Source: Epiperipatus broadwayi
Taxonomy: Eukaryota; Onychophora; Udeonychophora; Euonychophora; Peripatidae
Assembly (NCBI GenBank): GCA_028023455.1
Contig: JAQFVV010000143.1
Span: 2,270,001 to 2,334,000, forward strand
Length of the DNA: 64,000 nucleotides
Reading direction: 5' to 3'
In this document: piece after piece, positions 1-10,583 of the stretch
Numbering within the stretch: the first letter of the stretch is position 1
How the letters are laid out: each line of letters opens with the position of its first letter
The notes under the pieces: generated by a model
Told to the model about the DNA's origin: nothing
What the model saw: the letters and a program-made list of their open reading frames with translations, nothing else
Database searches by the model: none
Program-made: the position numbers and the translations under genes

Positions 1-602
1 GTGCCCCATTTAATAACCAGACAGTTCATGCAATTTGCCCAACCTTCCTTCACTTGAAAATGATCTGCAGTTGTAAATACCTAATAAAATATCATTAAAT
101 GGCAGCTTCTGCCATCAACCTGATTTGACTGATACTTTACATTTTCCTAGGAATAAAAGCCATAATTTACTTTTACTTATCATAAAAGTAAACATATTTA
201 TAAGGTGATCATTTTAATACATATTCATTGTGATTTTGAAAAAACTCAACTGATATTCCAGTTAAGAACTATCAGGTAACTGAGAAGATCATGGAACCTT
301 GGTCTTTAACTCATAGGCAAAAAGCCAGAAAACTCACTGTGCTGGTTGATGCAAATTGGTGAGCAGTCCAACCATTTTCATTTAATTCTAAAAAAACTTT
401 TAATATTCACATTAATCTGAAAAGATAAATCGAACTTTAAGAAAGTCTTAAATGCATTGAGTCAGCTTTCGATAGATCACTTCCAGAATCAGTGCTGAAT
501 TAGAATGCACAGTTAGGAATATGCCTTTATATTAATGTGATTGATATGTAAATTAGGCTGAGTATGTAAATGAAGCAATTACATCTAATATGTGTGTTGA
601 AT
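1..602. other. Unassigned AT-rich sequence
   Basis: No open frame, RNA gene or repeat boundary could be supported. It runs up to the left inverted repeat of the first Penelope-like element. Confidence 0.5.
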
Positions 603-784
603 GTTTATTTAAATATTCCAAATACATTCAACTGTTAGCAATAGCACATCAAATAGGTTAATATATGCACATTTCAAGAGGTATTATTCTCCCCTCTTCT
701 TCGGGTGTTGCTGGCCTGACCAGTGACAGTACTAGCATGGGATTCGAACCTGGGTCCTTAAATTCTTAAGTATTGAATTTTAGA
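603..784 (-). repeat. Left inverted flanking repeat of the PLE
   Basis: The reverse complement of this block aligns along its length with 2402-2582, with scattered substitutions. Read on the minus strand it contains a perfect B-box-like GGTTCGAATCC, then a GAAGAAGAGGGG stem arm and the distal sequence GTATTTGGAATATTTAAATA. This is the terminal repeat of the PLE rather than a separate gene. Confidence 0.75.
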
Positions 785-846
785 ACCAAAGTTACAAGCA
801 TTACTCAGAAAACATCACAAGTACTTCACTGATTCAGAAAAAATAA

Positions 847-1708
847 AATAACATCATATCTCAGAAAAAATCCTCTCATATTTATGGTCTATCTAAAATC
901 CATAAGGATCATGTTCCATTAAGACTTATTGTTAGTTCTAGAGATTCACTTCCCCAAAATTTGACAAGATTTCTTCTCAAAGTTCTACGTCCTTTGGCAT
1001 ACAAGACCCAGTCCTTTGTAAGGGATTCTAGACACTTTGTAAAATTAATCAAAAACATGAAAATTGAAAGAACTGACTTACTGACAAGCTTTGATGTGGA
1101 AAAAGCATTGTCTTTTGTAAGAAAAAGATTAAATGGTCATAATAGTTTACAAACCAGAACAGCTCTTCCTGTTGATAGTATAATGGAATACTATTAACAT
1201 TCTGCATAAAAACAACCTACTTTCAATATAACACAGAATTTTTCCAACAAAATCAAAGAATGGCTATGGGCTCACCATTGACTCCCCTGATTAGCAACAT
1301 TTACATGGAAGAATTTGAAACTTTAGCCATAAAAACTACTCCATATCCACCTAGTTTGGATTTGCTATGTGGATGATACATTTGTTGTACGGCCACATGG
1401 TAAAGCACTGCTACAAACTTTCTGGAAACACATCAACAATATATACCCTTCAATTAAATTCACAATAAAATCAGAACAAGAACAAAAAATTGGCATTCTT
1501 AGATGTTCTTGCAACAAGACTCCCTCATGGCAAAATTAAAAGTACAGTATACCAAAAAACTACACATACAGGAAAATACCTAGCCTATACATCCAATCAC
1601 ACCAGAAACACAAAACATGGAGTTATACTATCACTATGGAACAGAGCAAAAGAAGTTTGTTCAGAAACCAGTGATTTGGAAAAAGATTTATATAGAACAA
1701 ACTTATAA
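847..1708 (+). pseudogene. PLE reverse transcriptase, frameshifted
   Basis: The first open stretch (847-1197) reads HIYGLSKIHKDHVPLRLIVSS, the typical 'GLPKIHK..PLRPIVSS' opening of PLE reverse transcriptases, and continues to LLTSFDVEKAL, which corresponds to the 'SFDVxSLF' catalytic aspartate motif. The next motif, AMGSPLTPLISNIYMEEFE (about 1262-1320), is in another frame. The catalytic CYVDDTFVV box (around 1365-1390) needs a further shift. The last RT part is open at 1490-1708 (LAFLDVLATR). At least three frame changes make this a pseudogene. Similarity to telomerase-like RTs is a family property of PLEs; the assignment rests on motif order and the downstream GIY-YIG domain. Confidence 0.8.
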
Positions 1709-1749
1709 AAAATGTTTATCCATCAGCTGTTATTCAGAAAATGTTATAT

Positions 1750-1915
1750 TGCCAGTGAGCCAATAAATATCACATGATCACCATTTCTTATGCTTGCTCT
1801 TAACTGTTATTAAAACAGGCAAAACTCTGGCATCCATTGATTACTCTGGCTTGCACTGAGTGGCAGTATGTATAGAGAGTTCTGCCTGTTTTAAATGTTA
1901 AATAGACAACAAAAA
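1750..1915. repeat. Small stem-loop insertion inside the PLE
   Basis: The PLE reading is interrupted here by non-coding sequence. It contains an inverted repeat of about 18 bp with one mismatch (taaaacaggcaaaactct near 1812 against its complement near 1878-1895). A small non-autonomous insertion is likely, but its boundaries and target duplication are not clear. Confidence 0.35.
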
Positions 1916-1939
1916 GAACCATCAAGAGAAAAGACAATT

Positions 1940-2350
1940 ATTGGTACTGTAGTGTACCCATACATTCCAAAAATAGCAGACAAATGAAGGAAAATCTGCA
2001 ATCAGTATAACATCAGAACAGCTTTCCAGAGACATACCATGCTATAAGAAATTCTAACATCTACAAAGCCTAAACTTGAAATGATGACAAGAAAAAATTG
2101 CATCTATGAAATACCATGTGAATGTGGAAGAACATATATTGGTGAAACCAGTCATCTCATTGAAAAGCACTTGCAAGAACACAAACTGATGATTAGAAGA
2201 GAGAAAACAGATGTATCCAAGGTAGAAGACAATGTATTTACCAATGAACATATGTTCAATTGGGAAAATACAAAAATATTGGAGAAGAAAGAAGAAAATT
2301 TAAAGAAGCTGCTAACATGACAATGGAACCTCATAGATAAGTATATGAAA
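1940..2350 (+). pseudogene. PLE GIY-YIG endonuclease domain
   Basis: The open stretch at 2081-2320 reads CIYEIPCECGRTYIGET followed by LIEKHLQEHK. This matches the GIY-YIG nuclease core as it appears at the C-terminus of Penelope-like proteins (IYxIPC...YIGET, conserved Arg/Glu helix afterwards). In the family this domain nicks target DNA to prime reverse transcription. The linker upstream (VVYPYIPKIADK at about 1950-1985) is the usual PLE linker but is frame-interrupted. The zinc-binding-like Cys pair CEC just before the YIG motif is retained. Broken by stops at both ends. Confidence 0.8.
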
Positions 2351-2370
2351 TTACTACAGACTTGCCATTG

Positions 2371-2455
2371 GCAGGTGGCTCAGTTGGTTAGAGCATTACC
2401 TCAAAATTTAATACTCAAGAATCTAAGACCCAGATTCAAATCCCATGCTAGTCCT
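2371..2455 (+). other. tRNA-like sequence (Pol III A and B boxes)
   Basis: TGGCTCAGTTGG is a perfect A-box match. It is followed about 50 bp later by AGATTCAAATCC, a decayed B box; the inverted partner at about 745 keeps the perfect form. A cloverleaf is not convincing, so this is a tRNA-derived head rather than a functional tRNA. It overlaps the right terminal repeat of the PLE, so it is either part of that element or an old SINE captured by it. Confidence 0.55.
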
Positions 2456-2582
2456 GTCACTGGTTAGGCCAGCAACATCTGAAGAAGAGGGGAGATAATA
2501 CCTCTCGAAATGTTGTGCATATACTAACCTATTTGATGTGCTATTACTAACAGTTGAATGTATTTGGAATATTTAAATAAAG
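2402..2582 (+). repeat. Right inverted flanking repeat of the PLE
   Basis: Partner of 603-784 in opposite orientation. Contains the folded motif at 2473-2515: CTGAAGAA, a 6-bp stem (GAGGGG with CCTCTC) and GAAA, with CAACAT/ATGTTG pairing outside it. Confidence 0.75.
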
Positions 2583-3252
2583 TTAAATTTTTCTAAAGAC
2601 ATTTAATACACATATTGGATGATGGAAATAGTCCAATATAAAAATACAACTAGAACATCATCATTATAAACTTTTAGGAAAACACGAAGCAATTACATGT
2701 TCCATTTGTTGATAATGGTACACAGGAATATTTTTATTGATAGAATGAGGATCCCTTGCAATAGCCCAAGTCTCTTTATATTTTCTTTTCCTGTCATCCC
2801 CTCTCAGCACATACTGCTCTTACATTGGAGAGTGAAAAGATGTGACCCATAGTAAGCTCATGGTAGATCAACTTGTATTTGTGATTTTGTTTAGCTTTGA
2901 TACATATGCTGGACAATCCCATTATCGAAAGAATGGAGTCCAATTTACATATTGGGCCATGTTATTATAAAGACATATTACTAACTGCACATTCTTACTT
3001 AGTAGTATGTTTCTGGCAGTAATCTACTAAAAGCTGGCTCAGTGCATTTAAGACTTTCTTATAGTTTGATTTACCTTCTCAAATTAACTTAAACATTAAG
3101 TTTGTTAGAATTACGATTTGGTTACACAACTATTAAACATGATGACATTTAAAATAAATAAATCAATTGCAGTTGAACAGGAAAAACTTAAATTTTTGAA
3201 ATCATGTTTGAATTTTAAGGTGTTCCCAAATTGTTGCAATATTTGGGTAAAT

Positions 3253-3285
<33 letters not shown>

Positions 3286-3533
3286 ATTAAAATAAAGTAG
3301 TTAAAAATTTAAAAAGTGTTATTGTGCAATATTACTCAGGGATGTGGTAAGAATCTGAAACAAAAAAAACTATGACAAAGATGTATAGAGAGAAATTATA
3401 AAACCCTAATAAAGATTGAAAATAGATGTAGAATTATCGCATTAAAACTAAGGATAAATATATAATAAACTAAAGTTCTTCACTACAAAACAAGGCATTG
3501 TTCATTTAAATAATACAGCCAGTTAATAATTAG
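2583..3533. repeat. Dispersed repeat A, copy 1, with CA/TA microsatellite
   Basis: Two blocks, 2751-2870 and 2944-3115, recur at 16518-16643 and 16728-16892. The second block is in the same orientation in both places; the first is inverted. No coding potential is visible. A (CA)n(TA)n microsatellite lies at 3252-3284. The rest is AT-rich and unassigned. Confidence 0.6.
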
Positions 3534-4660
3534 ATGAATTTAAAAGTGGTTACATCCCCACCCCAATCCCCAGAGCCAATCAACAATATATTAAAGCTTG
3601 GGTTGAGATTTATTGGTAGAATCTGGAAGTGCCCAAATATAAAAATCATTGCTTACATTGAAGCAAAATTTGAAAATTCAGTAGCAAAAGTTAAAGAAAA
3701 AATGGCTAAATTGCTTCATACATATAACTTGGATAAAGTGAATGATTGGATTTGTAAAATAATAAAATAAAGCAATGCTTTAAAAACAATAATTGTTTAA
3801 GAAGTTAAGACAATAGATTGGACTTATTAAACTTTGATGATTATATTCAAAAAATGAAATCACAAATCGCAATGTTGCAATTTAAAAATAGACACATTTA
3901 ATATGAAATATTGCAAAGGCAAATTTGTGTTCATTATTCTGAGATTATGGAAAAAAGCATCCACAAGCTAAGTATTGTGCAATGTAATGTACCCCTCAGC
4001 AACTAAAACACCACGTATGCTAGCTAATATCAAATTGCATAAATGACAACCACTTAGATTGATAAATTTCAGTGAGGCATATTACTACTAGATGAAAAAA
4101 TAGCCTATTGGTCGATGGAAGACATTGGAATTGACATCTACACAATTAAATCATCTTTTGAATGTGTAGAGAATTTAAAAAACTAAAATTAATAAAGAGC
4201 ACAAGCTAGCTTCATTAGACATAAAGGAGTTATATATTTTGATGTCTCAAGACCTCTCTATCAGCATCATTAAAGATGTTTTGCAGCAAAGTAACTGTAA
4301 TCAATATAAGAGTTCATAAGTGAAATTCTAAAATGGATGTGATAAGGAAATTGTAGCAATTGCTAATGGAAAATTTTACAAGATGATGAATGAATGGTCT
4401 ATGGGACTATCACTAAGTGGGATTGTTTGCAGTATCATGCTCTCAAAATTTGAGAACATCATACCAAAATATTTGGTCCTTGCAGCAAATATCTATGAGA
4501 TATGTAGATGATGTATTCATACGTGCTTCTGAGAATCAAATTAACAATATATGTTTAGAACTTGATAAAGCATTGCCTCTAAAATGGACTATTAATAATG
4601 AAAATAAAAATCATAGGATATTTTTTGCACATATAGTAACCATGTAATTGGTGCAGATAG
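3534..4660 (+). pseudogene. Second Penelope-like RT remnant
   Basis: In order: an open stretch of 78 codons (3534-3770) with ILKLGLRFI, resembling the region upstream of PLE reverse transcriptases; KTPRMLANIKLHK and PLRLINFS (about 3998-4080), equivalent to 'GLPKIHK..PLRPI'; LASLDIKELYILM (about 4209-4247), equivalent to the first catalytic Asp motif; NGKFYKMMNEWSMGLSLSGI (about 4368-4425), equivalent to 'AMGSPLSP'; and RYVDDVFI (4498-4521), the catalytic YVDD box. These lie in different frames with internal stops, so it is a pseudogene. Wording is closer to the remnant at 36262-37110 than to the PLE at 847-2350, suggesting a second PLE subfamily. Confidence 0.65.
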
Positions 4661-6306
4661 TTTAGATAGGTTTTGAAATATAGCTATTTTAAAAAAAATT
4701 AAATTTAGGTTATTTTCTAATATATAATTTTGGTGTTATAGGTAGTAGGAGTTCAAATTCAGTACATAGAAACCAGTAAAGAAGCATTAAATAGTTTAAA
4801 GTCATTTTAATATAAAGTTAAGCAATAAAATATAAAATATTGTTTAAAAAATAAGATTAATCTATATTTATTATATTCAATAGATATTACAATATATTAG
4901 TTTATTTATAGTAATAAATATTTTATATGTTTAAAGTAATTATTTAGTTTAAAATATTATTTAAATGATAGTTAATTTACTATTAGTCTAGAATGTTCTG
5001 AAAGTATTACATGGTTTGTGTGCATTTTCAAGAGTTTAATAAAGAAAACTTTGATTTTTAGCTGGTTAACAAATATTGACACATTATAAATATAGCAAAA
5101 ATTAAATATAAAGATGTTTTGAAAGGAATAATTAGAAATTATTATTTTGTTTAAATGTAATAATTGTTTGAAAATCAATTTTAGGGTCATTGAAATGTTT
5201 AAATAATATAAACAATTTTAATAAAGTATTTATTATTTATAACTGATAAATAATTTGATGTAATATTTTAGAAAAATGGCTCATAGTTTTAAAACTTAAT
5301 TTTAAAAATATTGATTTAGTTATATAAATTAGCAAATTTTTAAAAGCAGAATTAACCAATGAAATCATTAAATTAGGCCAGTATAAAAACAGAGATTCAA
5401 TCCAGTCTAGACAGTAAAAGTAATGGTACAAGTGAAGTGATAGTAGAGTACAGTTTAATTTGAAATTTATAATCAATATTTTTTTCTTTTGTGACAGTAG
5501 TAATTTTTTTAATTATTATTTTCTCTTAAAAGTGTTAAAAAGTATAATTTTAATAACTATATTAAATAATAATTGAATAAAAACAACTTCCCTATCAGAG
5601 GATTCTATTTGAAACTTAATTTAAAACTACAATCATTTTTATGGAACATGATAACTCATTTAAATGGTGGGATAATGTACACCAAATGCCAAAAAATATT
5701 CTACAAGACCAGAAGAGATTTATGAAAAGAATTTAAATTTTATAAAAATAATATTCTTAGAATGAATGAATATTTAATTTTAATGACTTTGTCCTATTAT
5801 AATGAAACTAATTTATCAAGGAAACTTAAGTCAATAAAACAGAAATGAATATTTATGAAAAATCATTTTTATAATGCTATTAAGTTTGAAAAAAGAAAGA
5901 AAAGTTAATACTCTGCATTTAAGTTACAAACTAGATTAAAAATATTTTTTATGATGTGTCTAAATGACTATTTGTTATAAGAATGCTAATAATCCATTTA
6001 ATTTATCTTTAAAGTTTAATCTAAATTGATTTTATATTTGAGAACAATGTATTTGAATAAAAGTTGGAAAAAATGACTGTTAATTTAAAAGGTTTTATTA
6101 TTGATAAAATCAATAAAAAAATTATATGCTTTGAAATGATTTTATCTAAAATAAATGAATTATGTTTGTATGATATAGCTGTCATTTTACATGAAAAATA
6201 ACTAATATACATTGTACTGTTTATTTATATATATGGCACAAATTGCTATTTAATATTGTATATCATTTAAATAAAAAAGAGAACCTGATCTTTATTTTTT
6301 TTAGTA
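4661..6306. other. AT-rich non-coding region
   Basis: Very AT-rich with no supportable gene. A TATA-like TATAAAAACAG near 5383 is followed by a GC-richer stretch. It resembles the TATA-bearing segments at 38.95 kb and 59.57 kb, but homology could not be established by eye. Confidence 0.4.
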
Positions 6307-6308
6307 TA

Positions 6309-7413
6309 CACCTGGGTCTCTTTTTATACAGACTTATTTAACATGATTTTGAAGTTACATGATTCATGTTTCATGGGAAGTCGAACTCCGTTAATGCACT
6401 ATTACTTTAAATAATAAATTTCGCGTATATTGAAAGTAATAGCACATTATTGGAATTCGACTTTCATCTTAGTAATTTCAATATTTTCAGTGCTTTATAA
6501 TAGTAAGATTTTATGCAATAATGAAATTAAAATCATGATTTCCACATTTTATGTATACACACATTAAATTTTACAAGATTATAATGTAAATTTGTTCAAA
6601 CATTGTGCGTGTTAATATTGCATTTTAAATCACATTCTGTTTTTGCTTTTTAAAAAAGAACATAATCAATTATTAATCATTTAGGGTCCACAAGTTTATT
6701 TTTAAAAGGTGAGTAATAGCAGTGGGCACAATTAAATTTGACAATTAAAAACTAAAATCTGATTTTTAAGTGTAATTAACAATTTAAAAATTACTTACAG
6801 AGACTTGAAATTAATGTGATGTGAAATTTGATTTTTAAACAGAATTGAAAATTAAAAAATTAAAGACAAAAATTTGAATTTAATTTTTAGTTGTTAGTTT
6901 CATAAACAATTAATAAAATCATCATCTCAAAGATTAATTACTAATTACATTGTCACCAAAAAACCATTGACACAACATGAGTGTGAAGTTGGTGCTAGTT
7001 GTATTTTCTGTTGTGAAAATTTTGATTTTTTACCAGTTTGCAAATGAACATGTTTTTCGGAAAATAGCAATAATAATTAAAACATGTATAAAAAAAATGT
7101 AAATTACTGTACTGTAAATTGTGCATAAAAATATATTATTTTGAATAAAATTAAATATTATAGTTAAAAAAAGTTTGTCTTGTATCAATTTTTTTCAAAT
7201 TTGAAATTTTTTATTAGTCATATTTTATTTCCTTATTTTTTTTGCGCGAATTTTAAAGTAATTTTACGTTGGTGCTTTGCTTTTACACGAATTTTGAAAA
7301 AATCACAGACCGCATCCCCCCTTTTTCAATGTAAGTTACGTCTATTTTTGCATGATTTCATTTGCGCATGTTTTCTGAGGAACCTATCTATCACGTAAAA
7401 CGAGACCCAGGTG
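6309..7413 (+). mobile_element. pogo/Tigger-like non-autonomous DNA element, copy M1
   Basis: Starts CACCTGGGTCTCTTTTTATA and ends with the complement (GTAAAACGAGACCCAGGTG), flanked on both sides by TA, the target duplication of the Tc1/mariner-pogo superfamily. The TIR core TCTCGTTTTATGCG recalls vertebrate Tigger termini. The interior shares GTTTGTCTTGTATCAATTTT with M2 (inverted) and M3. No transposase frame survives. A 90-bp palindrome is nested at 6376-6465. Confidence 0.75.
6376..6465. repeat. Nested 90-bp palindromic element in M1
   Basis: Arms of about 33 bp (GGAAGTCGAACTCC... and its complement ending GGAATTCGACTTTC) around a spacer containing TTTCGCG. No equivalent is seen in M2 or M3, so it looks like a later insertion of a tiny TIR element. 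Confidence 0.5.
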
Positions 7414-9179
7414 TAATGTTGTTTTAAGAAAAACATACAGTGAAAGTTTAATTTTTCTTTTTTTATATATATAATTTAATTAGAATAAATTCGATATTGG
7501 AAAGTGCATACCATATAATTGATTCAAATAGTGAACGGAAATTTCAAAGGTAAAAGATTGCTATCAGAAACGACTTTCTGATAATAATTAAAGATGGCAG
7601 GAATTCATAGAGACTTTGTAATAAAAAATGAGAAATAATGTAGAAGTTTATAAAATAGAACAAAAGGTAAAAGAAATATGTGCAGAACTTCTAAAAAGAA
7701 TCTGGGGATATAAAAGGAGCCAACAGGTTGGAAAAGTGTCTTTGTCTTTTTTTCCAGAGTGTTGAGCAATTTGAAGTGCCTTGTATTTTTTTTAATAAAG
7801 AAAATAATAAAATGTGTCCACTTAGATATCAACTGAAACCATTCTCCATGAGTGAATAGAACTCTATCATTTGCTGACACTTTCTCTTGGAAAAGTTACC
7901 TAAATCATCATCTGGCTCTACCTAAATACCGATCAGAGACTTGGAAGGAATAAAACAAAAAAACTACACTGGACTACACATTGAAAGATTGGACGTCAGA
8001 TGATCAATCACCTACTTAAATTTCAAACTTACCAGTAAGTTAATGGCCATAACTTTTATATAAAGCTTTATGAACTGAGATTTGAATGAAATGTTTATCC
8101 CATAATTTTTTGATCTAAAGATTTGTGAACTGAGTATTGAATGAAACTGTTACCACAGAAAAATAAGAGACACAAACTAGCTATTACTTCAAGAAGAAAT
8201 ATTTGAATCAAATTATTAAATTCATTATGTATAATCCTTTCCAATATTATAATTTTTTTTATCATAAATATTAGATGTTTCACGGGCTATAATAAATCTT
8301 TATTACTAATATAACTTTCATTGTACATGTATAAAATTACTAATGTTATTATATTTAAGTTTTAGATTTGATTATTTAGATTTAAATTAGTGTATAAATT
8401 AACTTTGCTAAGTAGATTTATTTTCTTAATTAAGTCAAAGGGGAATATCTTCTACTACTTAACGGGAATTTTAATCTCGATCGTATAATTACTACTTTAT
8501 GAGTTACGATATGTTTGACACAGAATCAGTGAGTCTAATCACTCTGGCACCCTCATTTACAAATTAAAAACTGATTCAGCTCGCAATTGTACTCATAACA
8601 ATTCTAGGCCGAGTTGATCAAGAAATATAGTTATGTTTCTTGAAATGAAAAACTTAAACATTTTTTCTTTTCCATAACTTGTTCAACTCATGCAGTTTAT
8701 TGCATATAGAGGCCCAGCAAGATGTAGAAATGTTACAATGGCTGCCCAACTTGGGATTATGAAAAAAAAAAACCACCACAACCTGAGAAAATTTAAAAAC
8801 GGCATAAAACTGAGAAATTAATGTCCATAGCTGGAAAATAAATATGACCACAAGTAGTGCGCAAGTCTAAAAAGTTATTGCATATGATTATAAAAGTTTT
8901 TTTCTAAGAGTAGAATAAGAATATAAGAAAAATAATAGCGTATAAATTAAATAATAAATAAAACCGATCAAAGGCTAGTAATGACGGTAAAGGTAGAGAG
9001 GGACGGAATATTATAGGGTGATAAAAGAGAGGGGTGTTGGTGAATGAATTTATTAGCAAAGCAAAATAAAATATTGAATTTATATCGTAACAATTGATGA
9101 AGTTAAGATTTTGTTTACTATAGCAAAAATAAGCAACACGGCCATATATGAAATTGAGAAGTAGTAAAAATATACAGAA
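7414..9179. other. Possible LTR/leader region of decayed gypsy; tandem repeat
   Basis: A promoter-like GGATATAAAAGGAGCC at about 7706 precedes a GC-richer stretch up to about 8035, in a position that would suit the LTR or leader of the gypsy remnant starting near 9180. No second LTR was found, so this is inference. A 53-bp unit is imperfectly duplicated at about 8060-8165 (TGAACTGAGATTTGAATGAAA against TGAACTGAGTATTGAATGAAA). No coding sequence is supported. Confidence 0.35.
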
Positions 9180-10583
9180 TATGGCAGAAGGCAAAAAATA
9201 ATTGAAAGAGGGCATGGAACCCTTCATAAGAAAACTATTACACGAATTCAAAATGGAATTCAAAGAAAATCTAAAGAAACGGCAGAGATGGTCAGAGAAT
9301 TAAAAGAAAAAATAAGGGTAGAGATTAATGAAATAAAAGAACCAGTAAAAAAAAGGAAAAAGAAAAGAAATAAAGTGATCAGTAGAACAATAGTAGAAAA
9401 GAGGATATATAACCTTATTTGTGAGTGGGATGGTGAATCGATCAGTAAAACAAAGAAAAAGAGGATAATCTTATTTATAAATGAGATGACGAATCGATTA
9501 AGTACACGTCTCAAGAATGCCCAAAGGTTTTGCGAATAAACGATGTTAAAGTAGAGACATTGTGAGATTCTGGCAGCCCGATAGCAGTAATGTCGAAAAC
9601 AACATATGAACATATATGGAGACAACCCATACAGATACCAACTCTACCAGTGAAAAGCACGCAAATAACATTGGCCAATAACAAAAAGGCACAATTGGGC
9701 TCGAAACAAGTTTGGGTGCAAATTAAAATAGGGGATAAAATTATACCCCACACATTAATTCTAAAAGGTTTAGTACATGAAGCCATGTTGGGGTCAGACT
9801 TCATGCACAAAACTGGGTGTGTGATCAATTATAAAGATGAAAAGATTATCTGCGAAGAAGTGGAGTTTGGGTCATGGATGAAAATGAATCAGCAAAACAT
9901 GTAATATGGAGGTTGAGGTAGAACATCCTTTAATAGAGGCATGGATTGATGAGCTAATAAATGAAGTGAAGGGAGAATGGAAAGGGGCCCTAAAAGAAGT
10001 TCTAATTAAATATAAATCGAATTTTTCAGATAAACGTGGGGTTATTAAAAAGTATGAGAACAGGATCAAAGTTGCTGACAGTATACCATACCAGGCAAGA
10101 TCATACCCAGTGCCACACCAATACAGAGCTAAGGTAGAGAGAGAATTAGCTAAAATGGAGTGGGATGTTATCATTAAGGGTTCATCAGCATATAGTAACC
10201 CATTAGTGGTTGTAAAAAAAGATGGAACCATAAGACTGTGTTTGGATGCCAGGCAATTGAACAAGATTACATGGCCTGATCAAAATGTTCAATTTCCAAT
10301 TAATGAGTTGGTAAATAAATTTCAAGGAAAAAAATATTTTCCACATTACATCTGACTACCAGCTATTGGCAGATCAAGTTACACCCTGCTGACCGGAAGT
10401 ACGTGGCATTTTGATATAATGGTACATTGTACCAATTTAACAGAATGCCTTTCAGTCTCAAGAATAGTGGAGCAGACTTGCTAAAATATCTTGACCGTGT
10501 AGTCCCCTGAGATCAAAAAGTTAATCACTATCTATATGGATGATGTGATTATTTGATCTAATAACTCTCATGACCACTTACAA
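9180..10583 (+). pseudogene. Decayed gypsy gag-pol remnant (protease, RT)
   Basis: The order is a lysine-rich open stretch (9288-9539, possible gag remnant), an aspartic protease, then reverse transcriptase. The protease active site DSGSP (about 9563-9577) is preceded directly by a TGA stop, and the C-terminal LGSDF motif is at about 9787-9801. The RT opening (9906-10355) has NPLVVVKKDGTIRLCLDARQLN, then shifts frame; SYWQIKLHPADRKYVAF and YMDDVII (about 10525-10556) follow with stops. The wording closely parallels the full gypsy at 26.4-31.5 kb but is clearly diverged. The element stops abruptly where M2 begins, and no RNase H, integrase or LTR was recognised. Confidence 0.75.

Larger units (their letters stand above)
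603..2582 (+). mobile_element. Penelope-like element (PLE) with inverted flanking repeats
   Basis: A degenerate reverse transcriptase followed by a GIY-YIG endonuclease, the domain order that defines endonuclease-bearing PLEs, lies between two inverted copies of a roughly 180-bp sequence (603-784 and 2402-2582). PLEs are known to carry complex terminal repeats (pLTRs) in direct or inverted orientation, so the whole interval is read as one insertion. Both arms contain a tRNA B-box-like stretch and a CTGAAGAAG/GAAA core. The coding part has several frameshifts and stops and is no longer functional. Confidence 0.75.

Noticed and set aside
8904-10264. Minus-strand frames of 105-130 codons
   Set aside because: Antisense to the decayed gypsy gag-pro-RT, which has recognisable motifs on the plus strand.
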